From positions 186,001 through 250,000 of the forward strand of contig CAKZMQ010000001.1 in NCBI GenBank assembly GCA_937128795.1: a stretch of 64,000 nucleotides of DNA, given 5' to 3'. Each line of letters begins with the position of its first letter. Position 1 is the first letter of the stretch. The position numbers and the translations under genes are program-made. The notes below the pieces were generated by a model. It was not told the DNA's origin, searched no databases, and saw only the letters and a list, made by a program, of their open reading frames with translations. Shown piece by piece: positions 8,044-16,564 of the stretch. The DNA comes from an uncultured Solirubrobacterales bacterium. Lineage in GTDB: Bacteria; Actinomycetota; Thermoleophilia; Solirubrobacterales; JACPNS01.

Positions 8044-10167
8044 GTGGCAAAAGACACCGAAAAACTGATCCGACAGCTCTCGCTGATCTCCTTTCTGATG
8101 GCAAAGCGTCGCCCGGTGACCGCGCTCGAGATCAAGCGCGACGTCGAGGGCTACAGCGAGATGAACGACGACGCCTTCGCGCGTCGTTTTTACGCGGACC
8201 GCGCCGAGCTGGAGGCGCTCGGCATCGAATTGCGCGTCGATCGCGCCGTCGACGGCTTCTACGAGGCGGAGAACTACTCACTACCGCCCGAAAACTTCTA
8301 CCTGCCGAGCGTGCAGTTCACCGATCGTGAGCTCGCTTCGCTAACGACGGCACTGAAGATGCTGGATGGCCAGTTCGCCTACGCCGAGCCGCTGCGGCTG
8401 GCGCTGCAACAGCTCACCTGGGGTCGGCCTTCGCCGTTCTCGGCACCGGACGAGATGTCGATCCACGTCGCCGTGGGTCCTGACGTCGAAGGCCGCGAAC
8501 TTTCGCAGCGTCTGAGCAAGATCGAGAATGCGATTTTCCGTCGCAAGACGATCATCTTCGAATATTTCACGATCGGACGAGGCTCGACCGAGAAGCGCAA
8601 GGTCGACCCTTTCCACCTGCTCTATCGCGGCGGCGAGTTCTACATGATTGGCCACGCCCACGAGCGTGAAGAGCAACGCATGTTCAAGCTCTCGCGGATC
8701 CGCGGCAAGATCAGCTACGCGAGCAAGGCCGAGCATGATTTTCCTCCGCCTGAGGACTTCGATCCGCGCGAATACGCGACGATGGCCGAGTGGCAGTTCG
8801 GGCAGCAGTCGCAAACGGCTTCGATCTGGATCAGTGAGCGCATCGCATGGCTCGTCGAGCGCCACTTTTCCAAGGCCGGCAGGATCCGCACCCCCAAGCG
8901 CGGCGAGGCAGTGCCCGGCAAGGGCGTGATCTTCGAGACCGAATTCACCGACACCGCCCCGCTGATCTCATGGGTGCTGGGCCACGGTCCGCGTGCACGC
9001 GTGCTCGAACCCTCCTCCGTCGCGAACGACGTCGCCAAGCGGGTCGCTCGGATAGCTCGCCAGCACACCGGCGAATTCGAGATAGCACCGAAGATCGCGC
9101 GCAGGCGGGGGCCGAGCTCCAGTGTGTCCAACGATGCCAACGAGACTTCGATCAAACCCGAGCGCTTCGCACGTTTGATCACGCTCGCCGGGATCCTGAT
9201 CGGCGCGACGCACACTGGCGCGACCGTTTCGATGTCGAAGCTCGCCACCGACTTGAACGTCTCGCGAGAAGAGATCGAGGAAGACATCGAGGTGCTCAAC
9301 GTCGTCAATTTTGGCGGTGGCAGCTACGTGTTGTTCGCGCAGATCGAAGATGACGAGATCTCCGTCGACAGCGAGCCCTACAGCGACAACTTTGCTCGCC
9401 CCGCGCGCCTGCTCCCGCTGGAGGCCAAGGCCTTGATCGCCGCGATCGATCTGCTCGGTGAGTACTTCCCGAACGACTCGTTGCTGAGCGCCCGCAAGAA
9501 AGTTGTGACCGCGCTCGGCGAGGACCCGGCCACCAGCGGCCTGCAGATCGCCGCTACCCAGGTGAACGACTCGGAGATCGCGACCGCGATTTCTCAGGCG
9601 ATCCAGGGCAACCTGTTGGTGCAGATCGAGCACTACAAGGAAGACCAGGACACCTTCACCGAGCGCACGATCGAGCCGTATTCACTGATGAACGGTCGCG
9701 AGGGGTGGTACGTACACACCTGGGATCTTTCGCGCGAAGCGCCACGCGATTTTCGCCTCGACCGCATCAAGAGCATCGAGGTGCAGAACGAGACGTTCAA
9801 GCCGCGCGACGGCATGGTTCCTGACCTCGACGGCTGGCCGCGCACGGGCACCGTCGGCGCTTCGACGGTTGCGAAGATCTGGATCGATCCCGAACACGCG
9901 CCGCGCGCCCGCGAGGAGTACGAGCCGTCGCTGGAGCTGAAGGACGGAGCGATCCTGATCGACCTTCCGTATGGCGGAGTGAACTGGCTGGTGACCGAGG
10001 TCTTCAAGTTCGCCGGCGACGCCGTTGTGCTCGAGCCAGCCGACGCGCGCGAGGCGGTGCGCGATGCCGCAAAGGCGCTCAAGGCAGAGATTGCCGGTGG
10101 CGGTGTCAAGGCCGCCGCCGCGAAGCCGTCGTCTGGCTCCAAGCGCGAGCCCGTCACCACCGGCTAG
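8044..10167 (+). CDS. pafBC: Fused double WYL-domain regulator (PafB-PafC-like fusion)
   Basis: Two tandem HTH+WYL units (KDTEKLIRQLSLISFLMAKRRPVTALEIK; second HTH near FARLITLAGILIG...SMSKLATDLNVS); probable GTG start at 8044. Confidence 0.75.
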   Translation: MAKDTEKLIRQLSLISFLMAKRRPVTALEIKRDVEGYSEMNDDAFARRFYADRAELEALGIELRVDRAVDGFYEAENYSLPPENFYLPSVQFTDRELASLTTALKMLDGQFAYAEPLRLALQQLTWGRPSPFSAPDEMSIHVAVGPDVEGRELSQRLSKIENAIFRRKTIIFEYFTIGRGSTEKRKVDPFHLLYRGGEFYMIGHAHEREEQRMFKLSRIRGKISYASKAEHDFPPPEDFDPREYATMAEWQFGQQSQTASIWISERIAWLVERHFSKAGRIRTPKRGEAVPGKGVIFETEFTDTAPLISWVLGHGPRARVLEPSSVANDVAKRVARIARQHTGEFEIAPKIARRRGPSSSVSNDANETSIKPERFARLITLAGILIGATHTGATVSMSKLATDLNVSREEIEEDIEVLNVVNFGGGSYVLFAQIEDDEISVDSEPYSDNFARPARLLPLEAKALIAAIDLLGEYFPNDSLLSARKKVVTALGEDPATSGLQIAATQVNDSEIATAISQAIQGNLLVQIEHYKEDQDTFTERTIEPYSLMNGREGWYVHTWDLSREAPRDFRLDRIKSIEVQNETFKPRDGMVPDLDGWPRTGTVGASTVAKIWIDPEHAPRAREEYEPSLELKDGAILIDLPYGGVNWLVTEVFKFAGDAVVLEPADAREAVRDAAKALKAEIAGGGVKAAAAKPSSGSKREPVTTG

Positions 10168-10205
10168 CGATCCCGGTTGGTCAACCGGCGTAGAGTTGCA
10201 GGACG

Positions 10206-10673
10206 ATGGCCGGACGACGAGACCAGATACAGCTGACCGATCACGAGATTGCGGCTTACCTCGCCGACGAAAAGACCGTGATCGTCGGAACCAACGGTCC
10301 GCGCGGCGTGCCGCACATGATGCCGCTCTGGTTTGTGATGCATGGCGAAGAAGTTTGGGGCTGGACCTTCGCGAAATCTCAGAAGGCAAAGAACCTCGAA
10401 CGAGAGCCGCGCGCCACGTTGCTGTTCGAAGACGGCGTCACCTACGACAAGCTGCGCGGAGTGATGTTCGAATGCGATGTTGAACTGATTACCGACGTTG
10501 CAGCAGTCGAGGAGCTCGGGATCGAGCTGTTCACGAAGTACGGCGACGGCAACTATCCGGCAGAGCCGGTGATCGAAATGATCAAGGCGCAGGCACCCAA
10601 GCGCGTGGTGATGCGGTTCACGAAGACGCGGACTGTGAGCTGGGACCACCGGAAGCTTGGTGGGGTCTACTGA
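10206..10673 (+). CDS. Pyridoxamine 5'-phosphate oxidase-family (FMN/F420-binding) protein
   Basis: VGTNGPRGVPHMMPLWFVMHGEEVWGWTFAKSQKAKNLEREPRATLLFEDG. Confidence 0.8.
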   Translation: MAGRRDQIQLTDHEIAAYLADEKTVIVGTNGPRGVPHMMPLWFVMHGEEVWGWTFAKSQKAKNLEREPRATLLFEDGVTYDKLRGVMFECDVELITDVAAVEELGIELFTKYGDGNYPAEPVIEMIKAQAPKRVVMRFTKTRTVSWDHRKLGGVY

Positions 10674-10681
10674 GCGGCGGC

Positions 10682-11272
10682 TCAGTCGCCGCCGCCCCCG
10701 CCGCCTCCGCCGCCTCCTCCTCCATCCGCAGAGCCGCCGTCGCCGCCGAACCACTCGCCCCCGCCGCCGGACTGGAGTTGTTGCCTTCGCCCAACGTCAT
10801 AGGTCAGGATCGACAAAAGGTCCTGCCAGCTGACGATCGTCGCTACGGCGATGAATAACTGTTCGGCTGTATCGGTGATCTCCGGGACGTCGACTTCGAG
10901 TCCGCGGGCGCGCCCGGTTTTCATCCGGACCGCGCCGAGCCTGCGACCCTCGTGTTTGAGCACTGCAAGCTGGTCATCGGGTTTCTTTCGACTGAGCTCG
11001 TATTCTTCGCCGCCCATCTCAATCTTTGATCTGATGCCGCGAGTTTCGGCAGTTCCGATCACCTTTTCGTCCTCGTCAACCAGCCAAATGTGATTGTGCC
11101 TTGAACGCACATCGAATTCGCGGTCGCCGACCCGCACGAACCCCTGCTTGTTGCCAAAGAGCCACGCGGTCGGTATTTGCATCGCGAGTTTTGGCTCGAT
11201 GCCGTCGACAGAAGCAAAAAACCACGGCTTCCATCGTCGCCCAGAGAGGTTGACCATTCTGGGATTATTCAA
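10682..11272 (-). CDS. LURP-one/tubby-like (scramblase-fold) protein with poly-Gly C-terminal tail
   Basis: FGNKQGFVRVGDREFDVRSRHNHIWLVDEDEKVIGTAETRG; C-terminus GGSADGGGGGGGGGGGGD. Confidence 0.55.
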   Translation of the reverse strand: MNNPRMVNLSGRRWKPWFFASVDGIEPKLAMQIPTAWLFGNKQGFVRVGDREFDVRSRHNHIWLVDEDEKVIGTAETRGIRSKIEMGGEEYELSRKKPDDQLAVLKHEGRRLGAVRMKTGRARGLEVDVPEITDTAEQLFIAVATIVSWQDLLSILTYDVGRRQQLQSGGGGEWFGGDGGSADGGGGGGGGGGGGD

Positions 11273-11284
11273 TGTCGAACGGCG

Positions 11285-11680
11285 TCAACCGTTATCGAGT
11301 TCCGCCACCAGTTCTGCCACACGCCTCTGGATGTCGTCGCGAATTTCGCGAACCTGCTCGATCGGCAGTCCCTTCGGATCGGTCAGATCCCAGTCGATGT
11401 ATCGCTTGCCGGGGATATAGGGGCAGCTGTCGCCGCAGCCCATCGTGACGACGACGTCGGCGCGTTCGGCCAGCTCACTGGTGAGCAACTGGGGTTGGAT
11501 TTCCGCGACGTCGACGCCCAGTTCTGCCATCGCGGTGACGACCTCCGGATGAACACAGTCCCCCGGAGTGGTGCCTGCGGACTCGGCGGTGTGACGACCA
11601 GCGGCCGCAAGCTCAAACAGCGCTCGACTCATTTGCGAGCGGCCGGCGTTGTGCAGACAGACAAATAGTGCGTGCGCCAT
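11285..11680 (-). CDS. arsC: Arsenate reductase, LMW-phosphatase type
   Basis: LFVCLHNAGRSQMSRALFE, DWDLTDPKGLPIEQVREIRDDI. Confidence 0.9.
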   Translation of the reverse strand: MAHALFVCLHNAGRSQMSRALFELAAAGRHTAESAGTTPGDCVHPEVVTAMAELGVDVAEIQPQLLTSELAERADVVVTMGCGDSCPYIPGKRYIDWDLTDPKGLPIEQVREIRDDIQRRVAELVAELDNG

Positions 11681-11689
11681 GGCGTGTTG

Positions 11690-12373
11690 TTATTGGCTTT
11701 CTGGGTGCTCACCGCGCACCAGTTGATAGGCCAGGGCGCCGAGCGCCGCTCCGGTGACGGGGCCGACGATATATATCCAGAAGTCCTTCCATTCACCCGC
11801 CGCCAGTGCCGGCCCAAAACTGCGAGCAGGGTTCATCGACGCGCCGGTGACCGGTCCGCCGATCGCGGCATCGAGGGCGACCGTTCCGCCGATCGCAATC
11901 GCAGCTGCTGCGCCGACTGCGCGCGTGTCGGTGGCCACAGCCATGATCACGAACATCAGAAACGCCGTCAGTACCGCCTCGTAGACGAGCGCGCCGCCGG
12001 TGCCGATCGTGGGGACAGTTGCCCCCAGCGCGCCGGGTTTGCCCGGCCAGATCGCCAACAACGCGAATGCGCCGACGATCGCGCCCAACGCTTGCGCTGC
12101 GACGTAGGCAGCGGCGTCCCGCGGGGGGAAGTGACGCGTCATCGTGAATGCGAGTGTGACCGCCGGATTGATGTGTGCGCCCGAGAGATGTCCTGTGGCG
12201 TAGACCATCGCCATGATGATCAGTCCGAACACGGCCGCGACGCCGACCACTCCCAAAGAAGACTCGTACTCCGCGGCTGTGACCACCGCTCCGCACCCCG
12301 CGAAGACAAGCGCGAATGCTGCAAGGCCTTCTGCCGCGGCGCGACGGCCGAGTGGAGGACTGGTGGACGTCAC
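11690..12373 (-). CDS. MIP/aquaglyceroporin, AqpS-like by operon context
   Basis: Two NPA boxes (SGAHINPAVT, GASMNPARSFGP); GTG start 1 nt after arsI stop. Confidence 0.85.
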   Translation of the reverse strand: MTSTSPPLGRRAAAEGLAAFALVFAGCGAVVTAAEYESSLGVVGVAAVFGLIIMAMVYATGHLSGAHINPAVTLAFTMTRHFPPRDAAAYVAAQALGAIVGAFALLAIWPGKPGALGATVPTIGTGGALVYEAVLTAFLMFVIMAVATDTRAVGAAAAIAIGGTVALDAAIGGPVTGASMNPARSFGPALAAGEWKDFWIYIVGPVTGAALGALAYQLVRGEHPESQ

Positions 12374-12374
12374 G

Positions 12375-12824
12375 TCAGGTTGCTGGTTGGCAGCAAGGCG
12401 CTTGCTCGCGTTCTTCCCCGGCTGTCGGCGGCTGTTCGGTGAAGTCGTCGATGTCGGCGTTGACGGTGAAGATCTCCCAGGGCGTGCCGTCTGGGTCATG
12501 TACCCAGATCTTGTCCTGCTTTGCGTAGCAACAACTCGTGTCCAACTCGTCGAACGTCGCCAGCCCGGCCTGGCTGAGGCGAAGCCGAGCCGCGAGCACG
12601 TCGTCGACTGTCTCAACTTCAATGCCGGCATGATTGAAGGCGCCGAGCTGCTCATCGCGTGGGCGCAGGTTCAGCGACAAATTGAGCGCAGGCTTGTCGA
12701 CTGAATATTTGACGTAGTCGGATTTGACCTTGACCGGGTCGACGCCAAGCAGCGCTGTATAGAAGGGCATCGATGTCCCGATGTCGGAGACGTTGATCGC
12801 GAGGTGAGGTCTTAGGACAGCCAT
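12375..12824 (-). CDS. arsI: ArsI/CadI-family glyoxalase-fold protein (C-As lyase-like)
   Basis: DTSCCYAKQDKIWVHDPDGTPWEIFTV carries the CC pair and VxDPDGxxWE; C-terminal CC. Confidence 0.85.
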   Translation of the reverse strand: MAVLRPHLAINVSDIGTSMPFYTALLGVDPVKVKSDYVKYSVDKPALNLSLNLRPRDEQLGAFNHAGIEVETVDDVLAARLRLSQAGLATFDELDTSCCYAKQDKIWVHDPDGTPWEIFTVNADIDDFTEQPPTAGEEREQAPCCQPAT

Positions 12825-13165
12825 GAGTTCAACTCCTTGAGTGGTTCGGGCTTCACGAAGTAGTACGACCAGAGGCCGCGCTTGACCGAGTCGACGATGC
12901 CTGCCTCGCGCAGCTTGCGCAGGTGATGCGAAAGCGTCGGTTGCGAAACGTCAAACAGCGGGACGAGTTCGCACACGCAGACTTCGCCGGCGTGCGAGCG
13001 CAGCACGTCGACGATCTGCAGGCGGATCGGATCGCCCAGCGCCTTGGCGAGCTTCGACAGTTGCTCAGCCTGTGCCACGTCAACGTCGGGCAATGCAATC
13101 GGTTCGCAGCAGACGTCGCCGGCCGCGCGCTTTTCTTTGGGGGCGAGTGTTAGATCGACAGGCAT
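12812..13165 (-). CDS. arsR: ArsR/SmtB family repressor
   Basis: CVCELVPLFDVSQPTLSHHLRKLREAGIVDSVKRGLWSYYFV; overlaps arsI start. Confidence 0.9.
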   Translation of the reverse strand: MPVDLTLAPKEKRAAGDVCCEPIALPDVDVAQAEQLSKLAKALGDPIRLQIVDVLRSHAGEVCVCELVPLFDVSQPTLSHHLRKLREAGIVDSVKRGLWSYYFVKPEPLKELNSWLS

Positions 13166-13195
13166 CTATGTAAAAGCGTAGCAATTACATAGATG
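13163..13195. promoter_or_regulatory. Candidate ArsR operator
   Basis: CATCTATGTAA - 11 bp - TTACATAGATG; perfect 11-bp arms, one containing the annotated ArsR ATG. Confidence 0.65.
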
Positions 13196-13229
13196 TTCGG
13201 CTATCTAAACGACTGCGAACTTTGTGCGG

Positions 13230-14648
13230 TCAATCGCTGGTCGCCATCGGTGCCCGCGAGTGTCCGCGCTCTTCGAAGAACTTCCATTCCGCTTTGCCGA
13301 GTGGCGTTGCAGGTGCCTCTCCGAACCACCACTCACGGCTGATCTTGGTCCAGTTGGCCGAGGCTTCCAAGCGGCCGAGCACGGCGAGGATGCCGGTCTC
13401 CATCCGGCGACCCATCAACTCATCGGCCGGCAGCGAAGCTGTGCGCACGAGCTCGAAGTACTCGCCGCGCGGATCGGAGATCGCGGTCAAGGCCTTGGCC
13501 ACATACCGACGTGTGATCTTTTGCTTTCGGCCAGAGAGGTACCAACCGCCAACCAGCCTGACGTGGTCCATCAGCAGCTCAACGTTGAATTTCTCGCGGT
13601 CGCGAATGAAGCCCAGATCCTCCATCGCGATGCCGAAGGTCTCGGGATCTTCGTCGAGCACGGCCGTCACGGCTGCGACCTGAAGTTTGATCTGACGCTC
13701 GGCGAGACGCTTGGTCATGCCAAAATCGATGAACGCGACGCGGCCGTCTTCCATCCACAGGTAGTTGCCGGGGTGCGCGTCGGCGTTGAGCTGATTGAGG
13801 TGGTAGATCGAACCAAAGGCGAAGCGATAGATGATCTCGCCGAATCGGTCGCGCTTGGACTGCGGCAGATCGGTCACCTCGTCGAACGCCATTCCCTCGA
13901 CCCATTCGCTGACCATCACTCGTTCTCGTGAAAGTTCGCTGACCACTTCGGGCACGCAGATGAATGGGTGACCTCGATACGCGCGAGCGAAGCGACGCTG
14001 GTTCTGCGCCTCCAATTCGTAGTCGAGTTCTTCGAGCACGCGCGCCTTCAGCTCTTTGGCGACGGCACGAGCGTCAAGACCCGGCGCGATCATCCGGCCA
14101 AGCCGGAGGAACAGAGCGGCGTTCTCGACGTCGGCGCGCAGCGCGTCGGCGATGTCCGGGTACTGAATCTTCACCGCCACATCTCGGCCGTCTTTCAGCG
14201 TTGCACGATGCACCTGGCCGATCGAGGCTGCGGCCGTCGCCTTGTGATCTATCTCCGAAAAGATCTTCGCCAACGGACGGTCCCACTGGTCGTCGAGAAC
14301 CTTCTCGACCTTCTTCCAGGACATCGACGGCGCGTTCTGGCGCAGCGTGCCGAGTTCGCGCTGGTAGATCTCGCGGTACTCCTCGGGCAGGAGGTCGACG
14401 TCGATGATCGATGCCATCTGCGCGACTTTCACGGCCACGCCCTTCAGGCTGCCAAGCGTCTTGACCATCTGCTCGGCGGAATCGACGTGGCGCTTCTCGA
14501 GCGCGGCTTGGCTCCCCTCGCGACCGCGCAGCACATTCGTTGCTCCTGTGCCGGCAATCTTGATGCCCTGTCCGCCCAAAGCGCGGCCGACACGCGCCGC
14601 GCGGCCGATTCGGCTTTTCGAGATCGAGCGGTCGTCGTTATCGGGCAC
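13230..14648 (-). CDS. ABC1/AarF/UbiB-family kinase-like protein
   Basis: LKGVAVKVAQMASI, AAASIGQVHRATLKDGRDVAVKIQYPDI, NADAHPGNYLWMEDGRVAFIDFGM. Confidence 0.9.
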   Translation of the reverse strand: MPDNDDRSISKSRIGRAARVGRALGGQGIKIAGTGATNVLRGREGSQAALEKRHVDSAEQMVKTLGSLKGVAVKVAQMASIIDVDLLPEEYREIYQRELGTLRQNAPSMSWKKVEKVLDDQWDRPLAKIFSEIDHKATAAASIGQVHRATLKDGRDVAVKIQYPDIADALRADVENAALFLRLGRMIAPGLDARAVAKELKARVLEELDYELEAQNQRRFARAYRGHPFICVPEVVSELSRERVMVSEWVEGMAFDEVTDLPQSKRDRFGEIIYRFAFGSIYHLNQLNADAHPGNYLWMEDGRVAFIDFGMTKRLAERQIKLQVAAVTAVLDEDPETFGIAMEDLGFIRDREKFNVELLMDHVRLVGGWYLSGRKQKITRRYVAKALTAISDPRGEYFELVRTASLPADELMGRRMETGILAVLGRLEASANWTKISREWWFGEAPATPLGKAEWKFFEERGHSRAPMATSD

Positions 14649-14701
14649 GAATCAAGCCTAGACCCGAAGCGACCCATCCCACCCGCTAAAATCCCGCCCT
14701 C

Positions 14702-15373
14702 ATGTCTGCAGATGACCGCGCAACAATCGAGCTCAGCACCCGCGAATCACGCGGTTCACGCGAGGGACGCCGCCTGCGCAAGAGCGGAAATCTCCCGGGC
14801 ATCCTCTATGGACGCGGCCGCGATCCGCAGGCTTTCAGCGTCAACGAACGTGAGTTGCGAGCCGCGCTGAAGGCCGGTCACGCCCTGCTCGACGCCAAGC
14901 TTGGCAGCGACACGGTTCCGGTGATCGTCAAGGATCAGCAGCATCACCCAGTGCGCGGTGGCTTCACGCACATCGACCTGCTCGAAGTCGACCTCAAGCA
15001 GTCGATCCAGTCGGTCGTACCACTTGAACTATCCGGTGTCGAAGAGGCTCCGGGCGTCGTCCAGGGCGGTGTGCTCGACCACGTCACTCGTGAGCTCAAC
15101 ATCGAGGCACTGCCAACTGACATTCCAGACTCGGTTGTGATCGATGTGTCCGCACTTGAGTTGAACGAGACTTTCCTTTTGTCCTCCGCCACGATCCCGT
15201 CAAACCTGACGGTGCTCGACGACCCGGACGAGACAGTGATCGCGACGATCACGCCGCCCTCGAAGGCCGAAGAACCCGTCGACGAGGTCGAGGAAGAAAC
15301 CGAGTTGGTCGGCGAGGGCGAAGAGGGTGCCGAGGGCGAAGGCGAAGAGTCCGAGGAAGGCGACGAGGAGTAA
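14702..15373 (+). CDS. rplY: 50S ribosomal protein L25 (Ctc-type) with acidic C-terminal tail
   Basis: TRESRGSREGRRLRKSGNLPGILYGRG...GGFTHIDLLEVDL; acidic E/G-rich tail. Confidence 0.9.
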   Translation: MSADDRATIELSTRESRGSREGRRLRKSGNLPGILYGRGRDPQAFSVNERELRAALKAGHALLDAKLGSDTVPVIVKDQQHHPVRGGFTHIDLLEVDLKQSIQSVVPLELSGVEEAPGVVQGGVLDHVTRELNIEALPTDIPDSVVIDVSALELNETFLLSSATIPSNLTVLDDPDETVIATITPPSKAEEPVDEVEEETELVGEGEEGAEGEGEESEEGDEE

Positions 15374-15464
15374 CTCCCCGTCTTCCAGTAGGTCGCTTCA
15401 CAGCCTGCTGAGCCCCGGTCGTTACATTTCCGGACAACGGCAAGCCCAGCCGCCTTCAAACGTT

Positions 15465-16070
15465 ATGGCGAAGCTATTCAAACGCGGTGGACCTCCAGTT
15501 CCGGTCGACTGGCTGATCGTTGGCCTGGGCAATCCGGGTAAGCGCTACGCGCATACGCGCCACAACATCGGCGAGATGGCCGCCTTGCGGTTGATCGACC
15601 AGTTCGATCTGGGCAAGCCGAAGACACGCTACCGAGGGCGATTCGCGGAGGGCAGAATCGGGCCGGGCGGACCGCGCGTGGCCGTTCTGATTCCCGAGAC
15701 CTACATGAATGAGAGCGGCAAAGCCGTCGGCCCCGCGCGCGGCGAGCTGCGCGTCGCTCCCGACCATGTTCTGGTAATCCACGACGAGATCGATTTCGCG
15801 TTCGACCGAATCGAGGACAAACTCGGCGGTGGCCACGGCGGCCACAACGGCCTGCGATCGATTCAGAAGGAGCTCGGAACCAACGATTTTCGTCGTGTGC
15901 GCGTCGGCGTTGGTCGACCTGACTCCACCGACCCCGAGGTCGTTTCGAACTGGGTCCTGGGACCGTTTGACGAGCCGCAGTCCGAAGTAGAACGCCTGAT
16001 CGACGATGCGGTTGGCACGGCACTCGCGGTGGTCGAGGCGGGTGCCGACGCATCGGCTGAGAACGGCTAG
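15465..16070 (+). CDS. pth: Peptidyl-tRNA hydrolase
   Basis: WLIVGLGNPGKRYAHTRHNIGEM, LIPETYMNESGKAV, GGGHGGHNGLRSI. Confidence 0.95.
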   Translation: MAKLFKRGGPPVPVDWLIVGLGNPGKRYAHTRHNIGEMAALRLIDQFDLGKPKTRYRGRFAEGRIGPGGPRVAVLIPETYMNESGKAVGPARGELRVAPDHVLVIHDEIDFAFDRIEDKLGGGHGGHNGLRSIQKELGTNDFRRVRVGVGRPDSTDPEVVSNWVLGPFDEPQSEVERLIDDAVGTALAVVEAGADASAENG

Positions 16071-16402
16071 AACAAAGTCTCGTTCTGAAACGGCGTTTGG
16101 CGACGCGAAGCGGTTGACCGATCGGTGTCTGGCCGCGTAGCCCGAATCTTGATTCCGCCGTACGGCTGCTTCTCGGTCGGATGCAGCTTGCGGTGCACGT
16201 TCGCAGTTGACGCCTTGTCCGGTGGCGCGAGCATCACGCGCTGTTTGGTGGCCTCTGCACGGACCGCGGCTTCGGTGCGGCCGAGTTTGCGCGCTATGCG
16301 CGCTGCCGGTATCTGATGCTCCGCGAGAACCTTCAGCCGAAGGAGATCCGCGCCGGTCCAAGGCTTGCCTGAGCGTCGATTTTTTGTCGTCGTTTTGCTC
16401 AT
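16067..16402 (-). CDS. Small helix-turn-helix protein (GcrA/Myb-like HTH)
   Basis: KPWTGADLLRLKVLAEHQIPAARIARKLGRTEAAVRAEATKQ. Confidence 0.55.
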   Translation of the reverse strand: MSKTTTKNRRSGKPWTGADLLRLKVLAEHQIPAARIARKLGRTEAAVRAEATKQRVMLAPPDKASTANVHRKLHPTEKQPYGGIKIRATRPDTDRSTASRRQTPFQNETLF

Positions 16403-16403
16403 A

Positions 16404-16417
16404 CGAACAAATGTACG
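16404..16417. promoter_or_regulatory. SOS-box-like site A
   Basis: CGAACAAATGTACG, one mismatch to CGAACRNRYGTTCG. Confidence 0.5.
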
Positions 16418-16430
16418 CCTGGCCCCAGAC

Positions 16431-16444
16431 AGAACATATGTTCG
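16431..16444. promoter_or_regulatory. SOS-box-like site B
   Basis: AGAACATATGTTCG; core GAACATATGTTC is a perfect palindrome; one mismatch to CGAACRNRYGTTCG. Confidence 0.55.
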
Positions 16445-16564
16445 TGTCTGGTCTTTCGACGGCCGTCTGCGAATTCCTGCCCGGTCGTCTGGTTATGTAA
16501 ACACCATCGGTCGCAGATCGTTTCGCCTGTAGAGAAGATCTCACCGCATAAAGTTTCGCGCGCA

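Noticed and set aside
7649-8068. 139-aa plus ORF across the candidate ncRNA
   Set aside because: Translation is atypical, crosses a strong intrinsic terminator and overlaps the pafBC start; an RNA gene explains the region better
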